The position numbers and the translations under genes were made by a program. The notes beneath the pieces were generated by a model. It did no database searches. It saw only the letters and a program-made list of their open reading frames with translations, and was not told the origin of the DNA. Of a DNA stretch of 51,413 nt, positions 28,680 to 36,882 are shown one piece after another. Source of the stretch: Caulobacter sp. (lineage in GTDB: Bacteria; Pseudomonadota; Alphaproteobacteria; Caulobacterales; Caulobacteraceae); NCBI GenBank assembly GCA_017745235.1, contig JAGHZU010000027.1, forward strand, positions 1 through 51,413. The letters are read 5' to 3'. Positions within the stretch are counted from its first letter, which is position 1. Every line of letters starts with the position of its first letter.

Positions 28680-29489
28680 ATGGACTTCGACCTCGCCGCC
28701 ATGGCTCGCCGCGCCGGCGTCAGCCGGTCGATGGACTTCCGCATCATCGTGCCGACGAAGGCCCTGCAGGACGACCTGGCCCGCATCTACATGAAGGTTT
28801 TGCGGGCCTGGGCGACCGTGGCGCGCGACCGCATCTTGCCGGCCTACTCGCAGGCCCTGGAGCGCCGCGCCGCCCGCGACGGCATGGTGCGCGACGACGC
28901 CGGGCCGCTGGGCGACCTGTTCCGCGAGTTGGGCCCGGAGTTCGAGCGCCTGCTCCTGACCCTCACGCCAGAGCTGCGCGACTGGACCGTCCTCGTGGAG
29001 CGCTGGCACCGGGAGAAGTGGATCGCCGCCGTCTACACCGCCACGGGCGTCGACCTGACCACCATGCTTGGCCCCCTGGAGGTCCAGCAGGCCATGGCAG
29101 ACATCCTGGCTTGGAACGTTTCGCTGATCTCAGATGTGTCCGCCCAGGCTCAGAGCAAGATCGCGGCCGAGGTGTTCGCAGGCTACCAGCGCCGGGCGCC
29201 CGCGCGCGAGGTGGCGAAGGGCATCCAGGCCGTGCTCCAGACATCCCGCCGCCGTTCGCTCAACATCGCATCCGATCAGCTGAACAAGCTCTCGTCGGAG
29301 CTAGACGCCGAGCGCCAGCGCCAGGCGGGTCTCGACGAATGGAAGTGGCGCCATTCCGGCAAGCTCCACCCCCGGCTCTGGCACAAGGAGCGGGACGGGA
29401 ACATCTACACCGACAAGACGGCGCCGAAGGACCTGCCGGGGCAGCTTCCGTTCTGCGGTTGCAAGCGGCAGGCCATTTTGATGCTGTAG
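28680..29489 (+). CDS. Minor head protein (Mu F/SPP1 gp7-like)
   Basis: 269 aa. N-terminal helical part MKVLRAWATVARDRILPAYS and GDLFRELGPEFERLLLTLTP, then ARRAPAREVAKGIQAVL-like turns (RRAPAREVAKGIQAVLQTSR) and the typical C-terminal HPRLWHKERDGNIYTDKTAP followed by a Cys pair (PFCGCKRQ). This type of protein binds the portal and enters the head. Follows the portal by 3 nt. Confidence 0.8.
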   Translation: MDFDLAAMARRAGVSRSMDFRIIVPTKALQDDLARIYMKVLRAWATVARDRILPAYSQALERRAARDGMVRDDAGPLGDLFRELGPEFERLLLTLTPELRDWTVLVERWHREKWIAAVYTATGVDLTTMLGPLEVQQAMADILAWNVSLISDVSAQAQSKIAAEVFAGYQRRAPAREVAKGIQAVLQTSRRRSLNIASDQLNKLSSELDAERQRQAGLDEWKWRHSGKLHPRLWHKERDGNIYTDKTAPKDLPGQLPFCGCKRQAILML

Positions 29490-29515
29490 CGCTTCCAACA
29501 GGTGGAGAGGAGCAA

Positions 29516-29728
29516 ATGGCAGCGCGCGACAGGTGGTCATGGTCTGTCAAATGTGACGATTGCGGCACAAGTGGTACGGTTAAGGTGTCTGAAGACGACC
29601 ACCCGTACATGAAAGACCCGGATTTTCAGGTTGATAGCGTAAGTGTGGGTTTCGCAGTCGCGAAGCGGGGACGCAGCGCCGTTGACACGAAAATTATGTG
29701 CACTGGCTGCGGTAAAGTTGTCGGCTGA
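29516..29728 (+). CDS. Small zinc-ribbon protein (insertion)
   Basis: 70 aa from ATG 29516 with GGAGAGGAG before it. Two Cys pairs, CDDCG near residue 15 and CTGCG near the C-terminus, form a zinc ribbon. Lower GC than its neighbours and unrelated to head assembly, so probably a recent insertion between head genes. Function unknown. Confidence 0.6.
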   Translation: MAARDRWSWSVKCDDCGTSGTVKVSEDDHPYMKDPDFQVDSVSVGFAVAKRGRSAVDTKIMCTGCGKVVG

Positions 29729-29799
29729 CAAGATCTTTTCGCTCGGCGGGCGCCTGGCAACAGAAGCCCGCCACCCCCTTTGCATCAGCCGAAACCATC

Positions 29800-29854
29800 G
29801 GCATACCTACCCTCACGGCCCAAGAGATTGGGTCGGTTGGCCGTCGAGATGACG
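29800..29854 (+). promoter_or_regulatory. Late element 4: box and hairpin
   Basis: GGCATACCTACCC at 29800-29812 and CGTC-GAGAT-GACG at 29842-29854, with an extra CCCA/TGGG hairpin between. Ribosome site GAACGAGG precedes ATG 29879. Confidence 0.75.
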
Positions 29855-29878
29855 CCCGATCGCTAGAACGAGGTTGGT

Positions 29879-31033
29879 ATGCGGGTTGTCGATACCGTAG
29901 CGCTGGACGAGGAGTCCGTTCGCATCACTGCGGACGGCTACCTCGTGGCTGACGCCCGTATCGCGCGCACCGGGATCCAGACCTATCTAGCCTCGGAACT
30001 CGGCATGAAGGACGCGCAGCCCGGACAGGTGATCCGCGTGCTGCGCTCCGCCGACGAGGTGTTCGACAAGGCCTCCATGGCCTCGATCGCCTGGCGTCCG
30101 CTGACCAATGACCACCCTAAAGACATGGTGACCGCCAAGACCTGGCGGCGCGACGCGATCGGTCAGCTTGGCGACGCGGTGAAGCGCGAGACCGCCCAGG
30201 ACGGCGAGTACATCCGCGTCCCCCTGACCATGATGGACGGCGACGCCATCAGCCAGTATCGCGCCGGCAAGCGCGAACTGTCAGTCGGCTATACCTGCGA
30301 CGTCGACTGGACGCCTGGCGTCACCGACGGCGGCGAGGCCTACGACGCCCGCCAGACCAACATCCGAGCCAATCACCTGGCCCTGGTCCATCGCGGCCGG
30401 GCCGGTTCCGCCTGTCGCATTGGCGACTCCTGGCCTCATCGAGACGATGACGCCCATCCCGTGAAGGACAAGTCCATGACCCTCAAGACCATCCTGGTCG
30501 ATAGCCTGCAGGTCGAGACGACCGACGCGGGCGAAGCCGCGATCAAGAAGCTGCTGGGCGACAACGCCGCCCTGAAGGATGCTGCTGCGAAGGCCGATGC
30601 CGCCCACGCCCTGGCGATCAAGGCCAAGGACGAGCAGATCGCCAAGCTGGACGCCGAGGTCGCCACCCTGAAGGGCCAAGTGCTCACTGGCGACGCTCTG
30701 GACAAAGCCATCGCCGCGCGCGGCAAGCTGATCGGCGACGCCAAGAAGATCGCGGGCGAGGCCCTGGTCACCGACGGCAAATCGGACGCCGAGATCAAGA
30801 AGGCCGCCGTGCTGGCCAAGCTGGGCGACACCTACGCCGGACGCGACGCCACCTTCTTCGATCACGCCTTCGAAATCCAGCTGGCCCAGGTCGGCGACAG
30901 TTCGACCCAGCGCAACCACCTCGCCGACGCGATCGGAGCGGGCGCCGGCGCGATCATCGGCGATGCCGCCGAACAGGCCGCAAAAGCGGCCCGCGCCAGC
31001 TACATGGCCGCCCTTCGCGGTGAGAAGGCTTAA
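29879..31033 (+). CDS. DUF2213 prohead protease/scaffold fusion
   Basis: 384 aa. Residues about 1-190 match the DUF2213 protease part (SIAWRPLTNDHPKDMVTAK, DAISQYRAGKRELSVGYTCD, NHLALVHRGRAGSACRIGD). The second half is a long Ala/Lys-rich coiled coil (AALKDAAAKADAAHALAIKA, IAKLDAEVATLKGQVL) of scaffold type. The internal ATG at 30476 (Met200, MTLKTILVDSL) has AAGGA 7 nt upstream and could start a separate scaffold, as with lambda C/Nu3. Directs capsid assembly. Confidence 0.85.
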   Translation: MRVVDTVALDEESVRITADGYLVADARIARTGIQTYLASELGMKDAQPGQVIRVLRSADEVFDKASMASIAWRPLTNDHPKDMVTAKTWRRDAIGQLGDAVKRETAQDGEYIRVPLTMMDGDAISQYRAGKRELSVGYTCDVDWTPGVTDGGEAYDARQTNIRANHLALVHRGRAGSACRIGDSWPHRDDDAHPVKDKSMTLKTILVDSLQVETTDAGEAAIKKLLGDNAALKDAAAKADAAHALAIKAKDEQIAKLDAEVATLKGQVLTGDALDKAIAARGKLIGDAKKIAGEALVTDGKSDAEIKKAAVLAKLGDTYAGRDATFFDHAFEIQLAQVGDSSTQRNHLADAIGAGAGAIIGDAAEQAAKAARASYMAALRGEKA

Positions 31034-31047
31034 CCCAAACACCCGGC

Positions 31048-31061
31048 GCGTCGCGAGACGC
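31048..31061 (+). promoter_or_regulatory. Late element 5: hairpin without box
   Basis: GCGTC-GCGA-GACGC within a 26-nt stretch (31045-31070) identical to 34595-34620. No GGCATACC is present. AGAAGGAG is the ribosome site before ATG 31090. Confidence 0.7.
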
Positions 31062-31089
31062 CCCTTTCCCTCAAGAAGGAGCGCCAGAA

Positions 31090-31845
31090 ATGGCCACCTA
31101 CCAGACCACCTACAGCGAGGCCCCCGCCAAGGGCCTGTCGGGTCAGATCGCCAATGCCGAACTGGCCAACGTCATTTCGCGCACCGTCGAGAGCGCTGCC
31201 GGCATCGAGTTCGGCCAGCCCGCCTTCCGTGGCGTGGGCGATCATGGCGTGGTTGTGGGCGGCGCCTTCGCCGCCACCGGCGCCGGTTCTGCCGCTGCCT
31301 CTGGCAACGTTGGGACCGGCACGATCACCGCCACCCCGGCCGTCGCCGCTCCCGCCAAGCAGGGGCGCTACCGGATCGTGCTGATCGCTACCGGGGCTAC
31401 GGCGCCGTTCCTGGTCTACGACCCCACCGGCATCGTCGTCGGCGATGGTGTCGTCGCTACCGCCGCGACTATCGACGGCATCGGCCCGTTCACGGTCTCG
31501 AACGCCGGCACCATGACGGCGGGCGACACCTACTACATCGACGTGACGTACACCGCGAACGCTCAGTTCGTCGGCCTGGCCGTGCTGAACCCGGCCGTGC
31601 CGCCGGTCGCGCCCGGCTCGACGCTGGTGGACGGCTACCCGCAGTACTTCACCGGCGCCTTCATGACGCAGGGCCCAATGTACGTCACGGCCGGCGCCTC
31701 GGTGCAGGACGGTCAGGACGCCTACTGGAATCCCGCGACCAAGCGCTACACCAACAACACCTCGCACATTCGCATCCCGCGGCTGACCTTCGACACCAGC
31801 GGCGCCGATGGTGACGTTGTCGAGGTCTCGCTCAAAAACCGCTAA
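31090..31845 (+). CDS. Head cement/decoration protein (gp24-type)
   Basis: 251 aa. Beta-rich with Ala/Gly/Thr content: YSEAPAKGLSGQIANAELAN, EFGQPAFRGVGDHGVVV, YPQYFTGAFMTQGPMYVTAG. Position between the scaffold/protease and major capsid genes fits a cement protein (PF22758-type). Family assignment by position and pattern. Confidence 0.65.
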   Translation: MATYQTTYSEAPAKGLSGQIANAELANVISRTVESAAGIEFGQPAFRGVGDHGVVVGGAFAATGAGSAAASGNVGTGTITATPAVAAPAKQGRYRIVLIATGATAPFLVYDPTGIVVGDGVVATAATIDGIGPFTVSNAGTMTAGDTYYIDVTYTANAQFVGLAVLNPAVPPVAPGSTLVDGYPQYFTGAFMTQGPMYVTAGASVQDGQDAYWNPATKRYTNNTSHIRIPRLTFDTSGADGDVVEVSLKNR

Positions 31846-31858
31846 CCCAGACCCTCGC

Positions 31859-31872
31859 GCGTCGAGAGACGC
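31859..31872 (+). promoter_or_regulatory. Late element 6: hairpin without box
   Basis: GCGTC-GAGA-GACGC 29 nt before the capsid gene start at 31901; AGAAGGAAAAC is the ribosome site. Confidence 0.7.
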
Positions 31873-31900
31873 CCGACCTCCCTGAGAAGGAAAACAGGCC

Positions 31901-32869
31901 ATGCGCCAAGGTTTCATCGACGCCAACGGGGTCTTCGACGCCCAGGCGGCCCTGCCGTTCGTGATCGGGCAGGGCCGCAACATCGAGACCAAGATCTACA
32001 AGAAGCGGTACCCGTCCTACGACTATGCTTCGGTCATCCCCGTGGTGACCGAAGGCAACGAATGGGCGATCGGCACCACCTTCTTCACGGTGGACGTCGC
32101 CGGCGAGGCCAAGTTCATCTCCGGCTCGGCCAACGACATGCCGATGGTCTCGCAGACCCGCGACCAGAACTCGCACGACTTCGCCATGATCGGCTCTGGC
32201 TGGGACTGGACGATCGAGCAGATCAATCAGGCGTCGATGTACGGCGTCCCGCTGACGGCCACGGACGCCATGACGGCCTCCGATAGCGTGGAGCGGATGC
32301 TCTACAACATCGCCATGACTGGCTCGACCGAGAAGAGCTGGACCGGGTTCGTCAATGATCCGAACGTCAGCCGCGCGGACGTCGCCACGGCCGGCACGTT
32401 CTGGGGCAGCAAGACCAACGAGCAGATCCTCGCCGACGTGAACGGCGCGCTGACGCGGGTCAACACGCAGACGAAGGAAGTCGAGTACGCCGACAGTCTG
32501 GCTCTGCCGCCCGAGGCGTTCCGCATCATTGCCACCCGCCGCCTGGGCGAGGGCGACGGCTTCGCCACGCTGCTCGAATACATCCGCAAGAACAACGTCT
32601 ACACGGCCGAGACCCAGCAGCCGCTGAACATCTTCTCGGTTCGCGCGCTGGCCACGGCCTCGCAGGACGGCGGCGGTCGCATGGTCGCCTTCCGGCGCGA
32701 TGAAGAAGTGATCCGCTTCCATCTGCCGATGCCCAAGCGCGTCCTGGCTCCCCGCCAGAAGTCGCTCATGGGCTTCGAGCAAGGGATCATCGCCCGGACT
32801 GGCGGCGTCGAGGTGCGTCTGCCCGGCGCCATGGCCTACGCCGACGAGATCACCGCGCCGCCGACCTAA
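31901..32869 (+). CDS. Major capsid protein (DUF2184-type)
   Basis: 322 aa. Pattern NIETKIYKKRYPSYDYASVI, VVTEGNEWAIGTTFFTVDVA, MVSQTRDQNSHDFAMIGSGW, FNPQ-free C-terminal KSLMGFEQGIIARTGGVEVR follows the DUF2184 family of phage capsid proteins. Forms the head shell, with no visible processing site. It is followed by a strong terminator, as expected for a highly expressed gene. Confidence 0.9.
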   Translation: MRQGFIDANGVFDAQAALPFVIGQGRNIETKIYKKRYPSYDYASVIPVVTEGNEWAIGTTFFTVDVAGEAKFISGSANDMPMVSQTRDQNSHDFAMIGSGWDWTIEQINQASMYGVPLTATDAMTASDSVERMLYNIAMTGSTEKSWTGFVNDPNVSRADVATAGTFWGSKTNEQILADVNGALTRVNTQTKEVEYADSLALPPEAFRIIATRRLGEGDGFATLLEYIRKNNVYTAETQQPLNIFSVRALATASQDGGGRMVAFRRDEEVIRFHLPMPKRVLAPRQKSLMGFEQGIIARTGGVEVRLPGAMAYADEITAPPT

Positions 32870-32897
32870 GGCCGGCTGACAAGCTCCCTGACCCTAT

Positions 32898-32931
32898 GGC
32901 CCCGACCGGAAACGGCGGGGCCGTCTTTTTC
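32898..32931 (+). terminator. Rho-independent terminator after the capsid gene
   Basis: GGCCCCG (32898-32904), loop, CGGGGCC (32916-32922) and a run of T at 32926-32930. Just upstream lies CCTGACCCTATGG, also present in late element 3, hinting at shared ancestry. Confidence 0.85.
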
Positions 32932-32954
32932 TGAGCGCAGCCTGGAGGCATCAC

Positions 32955-33323
32955 ATGCGCGTCACGATCACCAACAACTCCAAAGCGCCGCAGGGCGTCT
33001 ACGCTGATGACGGGTTGCGCTTCATCGAGCCAGGAGCGCAGCGCACCATCACAGTGGCCGAAGACTATGTGGACCGCGTCAAGTCGCTGCCGTTCTTCGC
33101 TGTAGAGATGCACCAGACGATCAAGGCAGGCATCGTCTCACCCGAAGAGTCCTCCGCCAGCGTCACCGGCAAAGTCGCCGAGACCTTCGACGCCGAACTG
33201 CTGGAGGCCGCGACCGACGCGGAGCTGGCCGAGATGCACAAGGACAAGTTCGGAAAGGCCCCGCACCATGCCGCCAAGCGGGAAACGATCATCGCCAAGC
33301 TGGCCGGCACGGGCGAGGCCTAA
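32955..33323 (+). CDS. Hypothetical head-region protein
   Basis: 122 aa. N-terminal beta strand RVTITNNSKAPQGVYADDG, then RVKSLPFFAVEMHQTIKAG, and a C-terminal helical part with EAATDAELAEMHKDKFGKAP (a helix-extension-helix-like stretch). Between capsid and connector genes, so probably a head-region accessory protein. Confidence 0.55.
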   Translation: MRVTITNNSKAPQGVYADDGLRFIEPGAQRTITVAEDYVDRVKSLPFFAVEMHQTIKAGIVSPEESSASVTGKVAETFDAELLEAATDAELAEMHKDKFGKAPHHAAKRETIIAKLAGTGEA

Positions 33324-33326
33324 TCC

Positions 33327-33767
33327 GTGGCCTTCCTCGCCCCCACCATCGCCGACTTCCGCGCCCGGTTCCCTCGAGCGACGGCGGACAAGGTCCCCGA
33401 CACCATGGTGGCCCAGGCGCTGGCTCGGGCCGCCCGCCAGGTCGACACAACGTGGACGGAGGGCGACTTCGCCGAGGGGCAACTGCTTTACGCGGCCGCC
33501 TGGCTGACGAATGAGGGCTTCTGGCCCGGAGCCGAGGGCGAGGCGGCCGCCGCCGGCGCGTCTGGATTCAAAGTTATGAAGTCGGGTCAGCTTTCGCTCG
33601 AGCGCTTCGACAACGGCGCGTCGAGCGGCGGCGGCCAGACCGACCCCGTCCTGGCGACAGGCTACGGACAGGAGTTCGCCGCGCTTCGGGCCCAGAACGT
33701 CGGAGGGCCGCGCGTCACTAGCGCAGGGGCCGTGCCGTACTGCGGAGGCTGGCCGTGGGGCTTCTAG
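33327..33767 (+). CDS. DUF4054-type head-tail connector protein
   Basis: 146 aa from a GTG. LAPTIADFRARFPRATADKV and DTTWTEGDFAEGQLLYAAAW match the DUF4054 connector proteins, with a helical N-terminus and a Gly-rich end (SSGGGQTDPVLATGYGQEFA). Expected to sit between portal and tail. Overlaps the next gene by 13 nt. Confidence 0.7.
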   Translation: MAFLAPTIADFRARFPRATADKVPDTMVAQALARAARQVDTTWTEGDFAEGQLLYAAAWLTNEGFWPGAEGEAAAAGASGFKVMKSGQLSLERFDNGASSGGGQTDPVLATGYGQEFAALRAQNVGGPRVTSAGAVPYCGGWPWGF

Positions 33768-34120
33768 ACGGCGACATGCAGGCGGTGTTCGGCGCGGCCT
33801 TCGCGCCGCTCTACCTGCCTGGCACGCTGCACAAGCAGACCCGCACCGACACCGACGACGGCGACGTTGAGGTGGCTTGGACCGACAGCCTGATCCGCTA
33901 TCAGCCCGACAAGGTCACTGAGGCGATGAGGCAGGCCGAAGGCTACACCGATCGCGACGCGGCGTTCCTGATCCTCCAGGCCGGTGTCGAGCCGTTCAAC
34001 ACCGACGCCGAGTTGACCGCCAAGCAGGCGCCGGCCGAGCCGGAACGACGCTGGGCCGTGAAGTCGTGCGAGAGCGATCCGGCCGGCACGCATTGGGTCG
34101 TCCGCGCGAGCCCAGCCTGA
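33755..34120 (+). CDS. Hypothetical head-closure/neck protein
   Basis: 121 aa from a GTG at 33755. FGAAFAPLYLPGTLHKQTRT, VAWTDSLIRYQPDKVTEAMR and RRWAVKSCESDPAGTHWVVR; beta-rich as in neck or head-closure proteins. Assigned by position; no firm family. Confidence 0.6.
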   Translation: MGLLDGDMQAVFGAAFAPLYLPGTLHKQTRTDTDDGDVEVAWTDSLIRYQPDKVTEAMRQAEGYTDRDAAFLILQAGVEPFNTDAELTAKQAPAEPERRWAVKSCESDPAGTHWVVRASPA

Positions 34121-34551
34121 TGGCCCGCATCACCGGCGCCAAGGCCCACGCGGCCCGCCTGAAGCGGATCCAGGGTGAGGAGATGGTGCGCGAGGTGGGC
34201 AAGGCGCTCTATGTGGCCGGCAACATGATCGAGGTGGAGGCCGAAATCTCCATCACGACCGGCTCCGTGAGCGGCAAGGGCCATGTGCCCTCCAAGCCAG
34301 GCCAGCCCCCCAATCGAGACACCGGCATGCTCGATGGCAACATTGAGACCGTGCTGGTCGAGCCGCTGAAGGTCGAAATCTCTTCCAACGCGCCGTACTC
34401 AGCGGCCCTGGAGTTCGGCACGTCCAAGATGGCGGCGCGCCCGTTCATGCGTCCGGCCGCGCAGAAGAAGAAGGCCGAGGCTGTCGAACTCGTCCGGCGC
34501 GCCGTCAAGAAGGTGGTTGACCAGGCGGGGAGGGGAATTCCGAGGGGGTAG
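34120..34551 (+). CDS. HK97 gp10-like neck/tail protein
   Basis: 143 aa from ATG 34120 (overlaps the previous stop). ARLKRIQGEEMVREVGKALY, then ISITTGSVSGKGHVPSKPGQ and NAPYSAALEFGTSKMAARPF, RPAAQKKKAEAVELVRRAVK: the layout of HK97 gp10-type proteins. It completes the neck before tail joining. Confidence 0.8.
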   Translation: MARITGAKAHAARLKRIQGEEMVREVGKALYVAGNMIEVEAEISITTGSVSGKGHVPSKPGQPPNRDTGMLDGNIETVLVEPLKVEISSNAPYSAALEFGTSKMAARPFMRPAAQKKKAEAVELVRRAVKKVVDQAGRGIPRG

Positions 34552-34569
34552 GCCGACCTGCCAACCGCT

Positions 34570-34611
34570 GGCATACCTACCCATGCACCCCCTCGGCGCG
34601 TCGCGAGACGC
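34570..34611 (+). promoter_or_regulatory. Late element 7: box and hairpin
   Basis: GGCATACCTACCC at 34570-34582, then GCGTC-GCGA-GACGC at 34598-34611, sharing 26 nt with element 5. CTGGAGG precedes the ATG at 34639. Confidence 0.8.
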
Positions 34612-34638
34612 CCCTTTCCCATAGCTGGAGGACCACCC

Positions 34639-35154
34639 ATGGTCGCAGGCGTAACCGCATCCATCGCGGTCAACATCAAGTCGCAGTTGGTCGGCGTCGG
34701 CGACCTGGGCACCCCGCGGGTTCCGGTGAACGTCGAGGCGTTGCTCAGCCTCACGGCCGGGACGGACGCGACGTCGAAGGCCAACGTGCTGTTCGCAGAC
34801 ACCCGCACCCTGGCGGCTTCGGCGACCGAGAACCTCGACCTGGCCGGCGCGCTGGCCGACGCCCTCGGCGCCACCTTCACCGCCGCCGAGGTCGTGGCGA
34901 TCTATGTGAAGGCTGCGGCAGGCAACACCAACAGCGTCGTGCTGTTCGGCGCGGCGTCGAACGCCTTCAACGGCCCGCTGTCGGGCACCACGCCCAAGCT
35001 GACGCTGGCGCCGGGCGATTTCGCTCTGTTGACCTGCAAGAACGGCTGGACGGTGACGGCCGGCACCGGCGATCTGATCCTGGTGGCCAATAGTGGCTCG
35101 GGCACTCCGGTCTCCTACGACATCGTGGTGATCGGCCGCACGGTCGCCGCCTAA
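34639..35154 (+). CDS. Structural protein, head decoration type
   Basis: 171 aa. Beta-rich Ala/Thr/Gly sequence (TASIAVNIKSQLVGVGDLGT, LFADTRTLAASATENLDLAG, WTVTAGTGDLILVANSGSGT). Strong element upstream suggests high expression. Could be a decoration protein or a tail part; no family recognised. Confidence 0.55.
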   Translation: MVAGVTASIAVNIKSQLVGVGDLGTPRVPVNVEALLSLTAGTDATSKANVLFADTRTLAASATENLDLAGALADALGATFTAAEVVAIYVKAAAGNTNSVVLFGAASNAFNGPLSGTTPKLTLAPGDFALLTCKNGWTVTAGTGDLILVANSGSGTPVSYDIVVIGRTVAA

Positions 35155-35157
35155 GCC

Positions 35158-35580
35158 GTGGCCCGCGACGCTTCCCTCTGGGTTCGCAAGGCCCTCGTGT
35201 CGGCCCTCAAGGCTGACGCGGGGGTGAGCAGTGTCGTGGGCTCTCGGGTCTACGGGCAGAACCCGCCGGCGGACCCGACATGGCCCTTCACCAAGCTCCA
35301 GCCCCTCACGGCCGTCCCGATGCGGGCCACGTGTCTGGACGGCTCGCGCTACACCATCCGCGTCAGCGGGTTCGCCAAGGGGGCGGATGAGACAGCCGTG
35401 GCCACATTGGGAGCGGCCATCTCCGCCTGCCTGGATGGTCGCTCGATCGCGTTGCCTGACGCACCATGGCCGGCGCGCCTCACCGATATCCGCTGGACTG
35501 GAACCGACATCATCCGGGATCCGGAAGAGGCCACCGGCTGGCACGCCATCGTCGCGTTCGAAGGCACTGTCACGGCCTGA
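35158..35580 (+). CDS. DUF3168-type tail completion protein
   Basis: 140 aa from a GTG. LWVRKALVSALKADAGVSSV, VYGQNPPADPTWPFTKLQPL, then IRVSGFAKGADETAVATLGA match DUF3168 tail-completion proteins that end the tail tube. Followed by a late element that separates it from the tail tube gene. Confidence 0.75.
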   Translation: MARDASLWVRKALVSALKADAGVSSVVGSRVYGQNPPADPTWPFTKLQPLTAVPMRATCLDGSRYTIRVSGFAKGADETAVATLGAAISACLDGRSIALPDAPWPARLTDIRWTGTDIIRDPEEATGWHAIVAFEGTVTA

Positions 35581-35610
35581 TATCGGCCCTTCCCAACCCC
35601 TGGCCTCGTC

Positions 35611-35677
35611 GGCATACCTACCCTTGGGCCCCCAAGCTCTAGGGCGGAGGGGCATGAAAGCAGCGTCGGGATGACGC
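35611..35677 (+). promoter_or_regulatory. Late element 8: box and hairpin
   Basis: GGCATACCTACCCT at 35611-35624 and GCGTC-GGGAT-GACGC at 35663-35677. ATGGAG at 35691 is the ribosome site, not a start. Confidence 0.8.
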
Positions 35678-35705
35678 CGCGAACCCATAGATGGAGCCCC
35701 GGCCC

Positions 35706-36149
35706 ATGACTACGCCGTCGATCGTTCGCGGTACCTATGTGTCGATCCTCGTTGAGGACGACGCCAATCCCGGGACCTACATTGCGCTATGCGGCATCAG
35801 CGCCCGCACGCTCACCGAACAGGTCAACACCAACGACGTTTTCACGCGCAACTGCGACAACCCCGAGGACATTCCCTTTCGCCGGCTGATCCAGACCGGA
35901 AAGCAGTGGGACCTGTCTGGTTCGGGTCAGTACAATAGGGCCCAGGGCGCTCTGATGGGTACGCTGGTGGGCGTGCGGAAAAACTACCGCTTCCTGATCG
36001 GCGAGCCGGCCGAAGACGCCGTCTACACCTCGTATTTCCAGGGCCCGGCCATGATGACGCAGCGCCAGATCGTGGGCAACGACGACGACTTCGTCACCAC
36101 GGAGCTGACCATCGGGTCGGATGGCGAGTGGACGGAGACCCAGCTGTGA
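35706..36149 (+). CDS. Major tail tube protein
   Basis: 147 aa from ATG 35706; the in-frame ATG at 35691 is the ribosome site. SIVRGTYVSILVEDDANPGT, FTRNCDNPEDIPFRRLIQTG, KQWDLSGSGQYNRAQG and YTSYFQGPAMMTQRQIVGND match tail tube proteins of siphoviruses. Forms the tail tube around the tape measure. Confidence 0.85.
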   Translation: MTTPSIVRGTYVSILVEDDANPGTYIALCGISARTLTEQVNTNDVFTRNCDNPEDIPFRRLIQTGKQWDLSGSGQYNRAQGALMGTLVGVRKNYRFLIGEPAEDAVYTSYFQGPAMMTQRQIVGNDDDFVTTELTIGSDGEWTETQL

Positions 36150-36646
36150 CGGTGACGCGCGCGGCGGTCCCGCTGTGCGCCGGCGAGTTCGAGTTCGCGG
36201 ACGGGACCTACCTTTTTCAACTCAATGCGCCCCAGCGAAACGAACTGCAGAACCGGTGCGGCGTGAAGGCGCAACACCCGCTCTATGGCGAGATCGTAGT
36301 TCCGACGGGCCTTGGAGCGATCCTGTCGGCGGTGATGGCCGGCCGGTACAAGACCGGTGAGAACGGCCAGACGACGGGCCTGCTGGAAGAGGCGCGGTTC
36401 AATGAGGCGTGGCTCTATGAGATCGTGCGTCTGGCGCTGATCGGCGGCGGACGCGGCGAGCTGCGTGGACAGGAGGTCAAGGTCGGGCCGGTGGACGCCA
36501 AGAGGCTGCTCCTGCCGTACGAGACCTGCGAGCGCCCGCTGATGGAACTGTGGGACCTCGCCTTCCTGATCCTCTGGACGACCTGCAAGGGCTATATCCC
36601 GCCCAAGGAGGGCGGCGACGAGCCAAAAAAAGACCAGCCGGGGTAG
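36146..36646 (+). CDS. Tail assembly chaperone G-like
   Basis: 166 aa from GTG 36146 (GTGA overlap). VPLCAGEFEFADGTYLFQLN, NGQTTGLLEEARFNEAWLY and LPYETCERPLMELWDLAFLI look like tail chaperones of GTA-type phages. A slippery A AAA AAA lies 13 nt before the stop, so part of the ribosomes should read on in the -1 frame as a G-GT fusion. Helps the tape measure form. Confidence 0.75.
   Translation: MTVTRAAVPLCAGEFEFADGTYLFQLNAPQRNELQNRCGVKAQHPLYGEIVVPTGLGAILSAVMAGRYKTGENGQTTGLLEEARFNEAWLYEIVRLALIGGGRGELRGQEVKVGPVDAKRLLLPYETCERPLMELWDLAFLILWTTCKGYIPPKEGGDEPKKDQPG
36625..36631 (+). other. -1 slippery heptamer for programmed frameshift
   Basis: Zero-frame codons CCA AAA AAA GAC contain the heptamer A AAA AAA. 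The -1 frame is open past the stop to 36882. This is the known expression mode for tail chaperone pairs. Confidence 0.85.
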
Positions 36647-36882
36647 GCGACGGCTTCTTCGATTACCCCGGCTACCTGGCCAACTGCGTCGATGGGTTCG
36701 GCATCTCCATCGAGGACGCCAAGGCGCTGCCGTGGGGCGAGTACCAAGCCATGTTGTGGGTGCTGAACGAGCGCCGCAAGGTCGACGATCCGGATAGCGA
36801 ACCGGTGGAGGCGCCGACTTCTGACCGCGTCATGCGCAATTTCGCTCGTGTGCCCGCCGCTGCTCTTGGAAGGGCGAACTGA
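36631..36882 (+). CDS. Tail assembly chaperone T-part (reached by -1 frameshift)
   Basis: 83 aa in the -1 frame (RPAGVGDGFFDYPGYLANCV start). Continues with SIEDAKALPWGEYQAMLWVL and VMRNFARVPAAALGRAN. No good own start or ribosome site. Only made as G-GT fusion, in a small share of translation. Confidence 0.75.
   Translation, partial: RPAGVGDGFFDYPGYLANCVDGFGISIEDAKALPWGEYQAMLWVLNERRKVDDPDSEPVEAPTSDRVMRNFARVPAAALGRAN

Noticed and set aside
28259..29728. 489-aa open frame on the plus strand across the portal and minor head genes
   Set aside because: Out of frame with both; only its last 70 codons (29516-29728) look like a gene, reported separately.
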